Source: Methylotenera_A sp044228245 (GTDB lineage: Bacteria; Pseudomonadota; Gammaproteobacteria; Burkholderiales; Methylophilaceae). Taken from it: a stretch of DNA of 64,000 nucleotides. The notes below the pieces were generated by a model that worked only from the letters and a program-made list of their open reading frames with translations, was not told the DNA's origin and ran no database searches. Positions 59,706-64,000 of this stretch are shown in pieces. The position numbers were made by a program, and so were the translations under genes. Numbering within the stretch: the stretch's first letter is position 1; each line of letters begins with the position of its first letter. The stretch lies in contig JBGAVG010000005.1 in NCBI GenBank assembly GCA_044228245.1, positions 128,263 to 192,262 on the forward strand, written 5' to 3'.

Positions 59706-59782
59706 TGGTAGGCAGTAGCAGATTCGAACTGCTGACCTCTTGGATGTCGACCAAGCGCTCTAACCAACTGAGCTAACCGCCT
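59706..59782 (-). tRNA. tRNA-Val (anticodon GAC) with C at position 33
   Basis: A 77-nt tRNA with encoded CCA. The acceptor stem AGGCGGT pairs with ACTGCCT (one G-U pair). Anticodon stem CTTGG/CCAAG encloses the seven-base loop TCGACAT, giving anticodon GAC. The base before the anticodon is C, where U33 is nearly universal. T-loop GTTCGAATC and D-arm are normal. It lies directly upstream of thrS, as in other betaproteobacteria. Confidence 0.9.
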
Positions 59783-59810
59783 GTATTTTACAATTTTATT
59801 GCGAGGCCGA

Positions 59811-59839
59811 ATTTTAGCCTATATACAGTTCGGGCGCAA
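59811..59839 (-). promoter_or_regulatory. Promoter of the tRNA-Val/thrS operon
   Basis: On the minus strand TTGCGC (59839-59834) and TAAAAT (59816-59811) are 17 bp apart. They are followed by a GC-rich discriminator (TTCGGCC), as at stringently controlled tRNA promoters. It touches the 3' end of the transglycosylase gene. Confidence 0.6.
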
Positions 59840-59840
59840 A

Positions 59841-61028
59841 TCAAGGCTGCAACAACTGCTGATACAAACTGGGGCTGGCATAGCCATCTTGCGGCAAATT
59901 TTTTGTAGCTTGATATTGCCGGATGGCGGCTTGCGTTTTAAAACCGGGAAAGCCGTCGGGCGCGCCACAATCAAAACCCAGCTCGTTCAATTTGCCTTGC
60001 AGCGCCCACATCTGATTGAAAGTGAGCGCTTCACCTTCAGCCTCCAACCCAGCCATGATGGGCTTATCGCCTACAAACTGATTGGCAAGATGTGCCACCG
60101 ATAGCGCGTAATTGACCGAGCGGTTCCAATCCATAATCACGTCGAAATTGCTGAACACCATAAAGGCCGGGCCTTGCCAGCCTTGCGGCAATAGAATCGC
60201 TGCGTTATCCAATACTGGTAAAGGGTTGCCGTCTATATCCACCACGCCTAATTTTGACCAATCGGCTGTGCTTTTACGATTCAGCAGGTGCGCCAAACTA
60301 TAATCAAAGTGTTCAGGCAATTTCACTTCCGACATTGCCAACTCGCCCTTGCGCCAACCTGTTTTTTCCAAGTAATTCGCGGCTGACGCAAACGCATCCG
60401 GCAACGATGTCCAAATGTTGATGCGGCCGTCGCCATCAGCATCCACGCCGTGTTTCAGCATGGTAGAAGGCATAAACTGCATATGCCCCATCGCGCCCGC
60501 CCATGAGCCGCGCATGCCCGCGACATTGTTATGGCCAGCATCGACAATGCGCATGGCATCGAGTAACTGGCTGCGGAAAAACTCTGCACGGCGGCCTTCG
60601 TACGCCAGCGTCATCAAAGCCGATGGCAGCCCAAATCCGCCCTGGTTTTCACCATAGTGCGTTTCCAGACCCCAGAACGCGACCAGTATTTGTTTTGGCA
60701 CGCCGTACTGTGTTTCGATGCGGCTTAAAAGCGTTTCGTGCTGTTGCAGCATTGCCCTGCCCTGCGCTATTTTGTCAGGTGTGACGCGCCTATCAATATA
60801 ACTTAAAAAGGGAGAGATGAATTCTGGCTGCGCCCGGTCCAGCACAATGACTTGCGGCAAATATTTGGCGTTCTTAAAGGTGCTTTTGATAGTTTTTGGC
60901 GAAATACTGTCGGCTTTCGCTTCCGCTTTCAGTTCACTTAACCAAGTATAAAAATGTGTTTTATCAACAGCTTGTGCGCATAAACTGGCAGCAGCCATAC
61001 AAACAGTCAATATTGTTTTTTTTAGCAT
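59841..61028 (-). CDS. Lytic murein transglycosylase (MltB family) with peptidoglycan-binding domain
   Basis: Periplasmic enzyme cleaving glycan strands to 1,6-anhydro products. 395 residues: signal peptide ending AQAVD near 20, SLT_2 catalytic domain (about 25-315) with the catalytic glutamate in VAFWGLETHYGENQGG near 130, GSWAGAMGHMQFMPST near 178 and VDADGDGRINIW near 198. A C-terminal PG_binding_1 domain spans about 330-393 (LQGKLNELGFDCGAPDG). No lipobox is seen, so it is soluble or loosely attached, unlike E. coli MltB. Confidence 0.92.
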   Translation of the reverse strand: MLKKTILTVCMAAASLCAQAVDKTHFYTWLSELKAEAKADSISPKTIKSTFKNAKYLPQVIVLDRAQPEFISPFLSYIDRRVTPDKIAQGRAMLQQHETLLSRIETQYGVPKQILVAFWGLETHYGENQGGFGLPSALMTLAYEGRRAEFFRSQLLDAMRIVDAGHNNVAGMRGSWAGAMGHMQFMPSTMLKHGVDADGDGRINIWTSLPDAFASAANYLEKTGWRKGELAMSEVKLPEHFDYSLAHLLNRKSTADWSKLGVVDIDGNPLPVLDNAAILLPQGWQGPAFMVFSNFDVIMDWNRSVNYALSVAHLANQFVGDKPIMAGLEAEGEALTFNQMWALQGKLNELGFDCGAPDGFPGFKTQAAIRQYQATKNLPQDGYASPSLYQQLLQP

Positions 61029-61036
61029 ATTACTTT

Positions 61037-61891
61037 TTACTTTAAATTTTGCAGGATCAAGTTTTGCAATATCGGGCTATAGCCCGCTTGATAGTTTGGA
61101 TATTGTAGCTGAAAGCCCGTTGCGCGCAGGCGCAGATTGCTCAAGCGCTTGCCACCTTGTGCGATTGGCGCTTTGATATTGGAGGTATCGATACCCTGCT
61201 GCTTAGCCAGCCAAGCCAGCACCTCGTACTGCTGGGTCGGCATATCGTCTGTGACGATATAACAATCGGCAACTTCATGATTCCTGCTTGCATGCTCAAC
61301 CAAAAACGCGATGAACCCGGCCGCATCGTCACGATGAACGCGGTTGCTCCAGTGATTTTCTTTTGGCCACCGCGTTAAGTCCTTAGCCATGTTCACCAGG
61401 TACAGACGGCTTTCACCATAGACGCCTGAGAGGCGCATGGATGTTGCCTTGCAGGGCATGCCTTTTAACACATTTTCTGCTTCTAAAAGACGCTCGCCAC
61501 CAAAATCTACAGAGATTGCAGGTGTATTTTCGTCTAAGATTTCTGAGTTGTTTTGACCGTAAACCCGCGTGCTGGAAACGAAAAACACGTGTTGCAGTTG
61601 TTGATTCGCCTGCTGTGTCGCGAGTATGTTTTTAAGTCCATCCACATAAATGGCTTTGTAGTTTTCATCAGTTTGGGCGCTGGCCGAGACGCAGTAAATG
61701 ATAAAGTTCGGGTTGAGTTTTTCGAGTGCAGTTAATGTATCAGGTTGCGTAACGTCGGCTTGAATAGTTTGCATGCCATGCGGCAATTGTAGGCTTCCAA
61801 GCCGCAAGCCAATCACCTCGTGGTTTTGTTGCAAGCATGTAGCAATAGCTGAACCTAAATCTCCGCAGCCTACAATTAAAATTTTAGCCAT
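61037..61891 (-). CDS. SDR-type NAD(P)-binding protein (YeeZ-like)
   Basis: 284 residues, extended short-chain dehydrogenase fold. It begins MAKILIVGCGDLGSAIATCL with the nucleotide-binding GxGxxG. FVSSTRVYGQN near 117 supplies the catalytic Ser and Tyr equivalents, but the YxxxK lysine is not obvious, so it may be a non-classical member. The frame extends upstream to 61927, but ATG 61891 gives the proper N-terminus and overlaps the NUDIX gene by 8 bases. Substrate unknown. Confidence 0.8.
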   Translation of the reverse strand: MAKILIVGCGDLGSAIATCLQQNHEVIGLRLGSLQLPHGMQTIQADVTQPDTLTALEKLNPNFIIYCVSASAQTDENYKAIYVDGLKNILATQQANQQLQHVFFVSSTRVYGQNNSEILDENTPAISVDFGGERLLEAENVLKGMPCKATSMRLSGVYGESRLYLVNMAKDLTRWPKENHWSNRVHRDDAAGFIAFLVEHASRNHEVADCYIVTDDMPTQQYEVLAWLAKQQGIDTSNIKAPIAQGGKRLSNLRLRATGFQLQYPNYQAGYSPILQNLILQNLK

Positions 61892-62432
61892 GCTTTTGCA
61901 GATATTTCTCGGCAAAAAATAAGGCAATCATCGTTTTGCCATCAGTAATTTCACCATTTTGTATCATGCTTAAACATTGCTCAAACGGCGCTTCAAATAT
62001 ATCCAAGTGCTCGTCGTCATCACGCTGATGCGCCCCAGCGCTCAGTCCACGTGCCAAATAGATATGGATGATTTCATTAGAGTAGCCGATGCAGGGATGC
62101 TGATGCCCGAGCTTGACCCAGTCGCTCGCACTGTATCCCGTTTCTTCCAGCAGCTCTCGCTGGCCTGTGATTAAAATATCTTCGCCCGCATCAATTTTAC
62201 CTGCGGGCAATTCGATAAAGACTTGATGCAAGGCATAGCGAAACTGCTTTTCAAGAACAACATTGCCATTAGGCAATATTGGCACCACCACCACCGCGCC
62301 CGGATGGATGACGTACTCACGCTGGCTGGTATTGCCATTGGGCAAGCGCACCTGGTCACGTTTGACCGTAAGCATGCCCCCCGAGGCGATGGTCTGCGAG
62401 CTAATGCAATGCTCGCTTAAGTCTATTGGCAC
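61884..62432 (-). CDS. NUDIX hydrolase, ADP-ribose pyrophosphatase-like
   Basis: 182 residues with the NUDIX box GKIDAGEDILITGQRELLEE followed by TGY near residues 77-99. Upstream AVVVVPILPNGNVVLEKQFRY and ELPAGK resemble NudF-type ADP-sugar hydrolases. It is probably a housecleaning enzyme splitting ADP-ribose to AMP and ribose-5-phosphate. It overlaps the SDR gene start and lies 14 bases after the zinc metallopeptidase. Confidence 0.87.
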   Translation of the reverse strand: MPIDLSEHCISSQTIASGGMLTVKRDQVRLPNGNTSQREYVIHPGAVVVVPILPNGNVVLEKQFRYALHQVFIELPAGKIDAGEDILITGQRELLEETGYSASDWVKLGHQHPCIGYSNEIIHIYLARGLSAGAHQRDDDEHLDIFEAPFEQCLSMIQNGEITDGKTMIALFFAEKYLQKHG

Positions 62433-62446
62433 AGCATCCTGCCTGA

Positions 62447-63301
62447 TTAAAGCGATGCAACGTTAAAGGTATTGCACTTGTTCACGTCACCTGTGCTTAA
62501 GCCCTGATTGAACCAGCGCATGCGCTGTTGCGATGTGCCATGGGTAAAACTATCTGGTACGGCATAGCCTTGCGCTTGCTTCTGCAGCGCATCGTCACCA
62601 ATCGCCGCCGCCGCAGTCATGGCCTCTTCCACATCTCCCGCTTCCAGTATGCGGTTTGTGCCATCGGCATGATGCGCCCACACGCCTGCATAGCAATCCG
62701 CCTGCAGCTCAAGCATCACAGAATACTGGTTCGCCTGCGCTTCGCTGCGCGCACTTTGGCGCGCCTGCTGCACTTTGTCGGATGTACCCATGAGATTTTG
62801 AATATGATGCCCGACTTCATGCGCAATCACATAAGCCTGCGCGAAATCACCGGGCGCATGAAAACGGTCTTTCATTTCCTGATAGAAACTGAGGTCGATA
62901 TATACCTTTTGATCGCCGGGGCAATAGAAGGGCCCCATTGCGGCTTGGCCGGAGCCACAGGCGGTAGGTGTTTGGCCGCTAAACAGCACCAACTTGGGCG
63001 CTGGATATTCGTGCCCTGAATTTTGAAATAGCTTGCCCCATGTGTCTTCCGTGCTCCCTAACACCTTTGCTACAAATTTAGCTGCGGGGTCGTCTTGCGG
63101 TATGGGTTTAGCCTCAACAGGGGCATTCTGGCTCATGCCCTGGCCGATATTAAGCACGACCGAAGGATCCACACCAAAATACATCGCTACCAAAGCCAGC
63201 GCAATGGTTCCGATGCCGATACTGCGTCCGCCAACGGGGGAGCCGCCGCTACCGCGTCTGTCTTCAACATTACTACTTTCACGTTCATCATCTAAGCGCA
63301 T
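62447..63301 (-). CDS. Neutral zinc metallopeptidase (YpfJ family)
   Basis: 284 residues with a short polar N-terminus, one membrane helix (IGIGTIALALVAMYFGV near 30-45) and an external zinc peptidase domain. The HEXXH motif is in YVIAHEVGHHIQNLMG near 163-168, preceded by FYCPGDQKVYIDLSFY and followed by LELQADCYAGVWAHHA, the third-ligand region. The Pfam family is called Zn_peptidase/YpfJ; physiological substrates are unknown. First gene of the three-gene minus-strand unit. Confidence 0.9.
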   Translation of the reverse strand: MRLDDERESSNVEDRRGSGGSPVGGRSIGIGTIALALVAMYFGVDPSVVLNIGQGMSQNAPVEAKPIPQDDPAAKFVAKVLGSTEDTWGKLFQNSGHEYPAPKLVLFSGQTPTACGSGQAAMGPFYCPGDQKVYIDLSFYQEMKDRFHAPGDFAQAYVIAHEVGHHIQNLMGTSDKVQQARQSARSEAQANQYSVMLELQADCYAGVWAHHADGTNRILEAGDVEEAMTAAAAIGDDALQKQAQGYAVPDSFTHGTSQQRMRWFNQGLSTGDVNKCNTFNVASL

Positions 63302-63479
63302 TTTTAACCTTTTACATTCCCGACATATTTCATTAACAATACATGCTTAATATTAGCTTGAAAGATAAAACAAAAGCGTCTTTTTAGCCAGCACTACTTT
63401 AATTAACGTTGAAACATTTTGTTACTTATATTAAATAGTTATTTAATCTCTAGTTTTTAGAATATTTATTTCAAATTCA

Positions 63480-63509
63480 TTGACTTAGCGATTGAAGCTT
63501 ACCTAAAAT
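63480..63509 (+). promoter_or_regulatory. Sigma-70 promoter of the DUF4124 gene
   Basis: TTGACT (63480-63485) and TAAAAT (63504-63509) are 18 bp apart, each one mismatch from consensus. Predicted start near 63516, 29 bases before the ATG. The remaining 63302-63479 is AT-rich with no other feature seen. Confidence 0.6.
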
Positions 63510-63544
63510 GCCACATCTTCTTGATATTCCAACGGATAGACACT

Positions 63545-64000
63545 ATGCCAAAATCGATTGACCGTACACAAACCTTAGCATTTACCCTCTCTGCAATAGC
63601 CATCGCAGTCACCAGTAGCGCCGCCCAGGCAGAGGTATATAAATGGCGTGACGCAAGAGGTGTTGTCCAGTATTCTGACAAACCGCCAGCTTCTGGCTTC
63701 ACCAAAGCGTCACAAAGTGAAATCGTGAATGCCTTGCAAAAAAAGGAATTGTGCACAACAGATCCTGAGAAACCTGCAACAGCAAAATCAAAAACCTCAG
63801 ATAAATTTAGTGCCAACATATCAGTTCCTAGCCGTATTACCAGCACGACAACTGCAACAGGTGCTTCTGCCGTAGGTCTGGTAAAAACAGTAACGAATGT
63901 TGCACCTAAACCTGCACCTGCACCTGCACCTGCTCCTGCACCTAAACCTGCTCCTGCACCTGCACCTGCACCTGCACCTGCACCTAAACCTGCTCCTGCT
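63545..64000 (+). CDS. DUF4124 domain protein with Pro-Ala-Lys repeat, N-terminal part (cut by window edge)
   Basis: Translating from ATG 63545 gives 152 residues to the window end with no stop. A signal peptide of about 29 residues ends AAQA, followed by EVYKWRDARGVVQYSDKPP, the signature of the DUF4124 domain found in many proteobacterial envelope proteins. After a polar stretch (50-120) comes a repeat of APAPAP units broken by APKPAP, encoded by CCTGCA/CCTGCT/CCTAAA hexamers from about 63901 onward. The tail is probably an extended periplasm-spanning or wall-associated segment, as in TonB-like linkers. Function unknown. Confidence 0.8.
   Translation, partial: MPKSIDRTQTLAFTLSAIAIAVTSSAAQAEVYKWRDARGVVQYSDKPPASGFTKASQSEIVNALQKKELCTTDPEKPATAKSKTSDKFSANISVPSRITSTTTATGASAVGLVKTVTNVAPKPAPAPAPAPAPKPAPAPAPAPAPAPKPAPA

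Noticed and set aside
63901..64000. Hexamer array CCTGCA/CCTAAA as a CRISPR or microsatellite
   Set aside because: There are no spacers, and it is in frame in a DUF4124 gene, coding a Pro-Ala-Lys tail.

Overview
The window looks like a chromosomal segment of a betaproteobacterium with roughly 50% GC. The strongest evidence is the block tRNA-Val, thrS, infC, rpmI, rplT, pheS, pheT, ihfA, merR, tRNA-Pro at the right side. That order is characteristic of Betaproteobacteria. The gene mix and a GmaS/GlnT-type glutamine synthetase homologue suggest a relative of Methylophilaceae, but this is inference from memory and was not searched.

Layout. 1-4860, minus strand: the N-terminal half of mtnA, then tatD-like, ribD, a small unknown gene, nrdR and glyA. 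4861-5240: a gene-free stretch with a near-perfect NtrC box, a perfect sigma-54 promoter and a terminator, which together suggest a short nitrogen-regulated RNA. 5241-8346, plus strand: iscX, a DUF3307 membrane protein, a phosphomannomutase/phosphoglucomutase, a retropepsin-like protease and a secreted EF-hand protein. 8435-10066: pgm. 10135-17659: a two-partner secretion pair, a 1918-residue FHA-type exoprotein and its TpsB transporter.

17777-50553 is a polyamine and amine-nitrogen catabolic island of about 33 kb. A long minus-strand operon runs puuD, puuA, spuC, potFGHI, gabD, puuC, gabT and a second glutamine-synthetase homologue. A MocR/GabR-type regulator is divergent from it. Next come speB-puuB (minus), an orphan class III aminotransferase (plus), a D-alanine cassette (dadA-alr-ridA with an Lrp-type regulator), a second polyamine transporter and dehydrogenase (ydcSTUV-patD, same order as in E. 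coli), puuR, and bauA-mmsA. Arginine-derived agmatine is converted to putrescine by SpeB. Imported or internal putrescine is degraded by the glutamylated Puu route or by transamination (SpuC) plus PatD, both yielding GABA, then succinate through GabT and GabD. BauA and MmsA deal with beta-alanine from the propylamine part of spermidine. SpuC and BauA use pyruvate and release alanine, and the racemase, DadA and RidA could turn that alanine back into pyruvate plus ammonia.

Three promoters in the island (puuD/gabR, speB/aminotransferase, ydcS) share a previously unnoticed direct-repeat operator: two WAGArCCA elements exactly 23 bp apart, in the same orientation relative to the catabolic gene. 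It is the best candidate for a new regulatory system in this window, with the MocR protein as probable binder.

50618-64000: a TorF-type porin preceded by another NtrC-like dyad, the translation/IHF block with an infC that appears to start at AUA, then a lytic transglycosylase, an SDR protein, a NUDIX hydrolase, a zinc metallopeptidase, and the start of a DUF4124 protein with a Pro-Ala-Lys repeat that runs off the edge.
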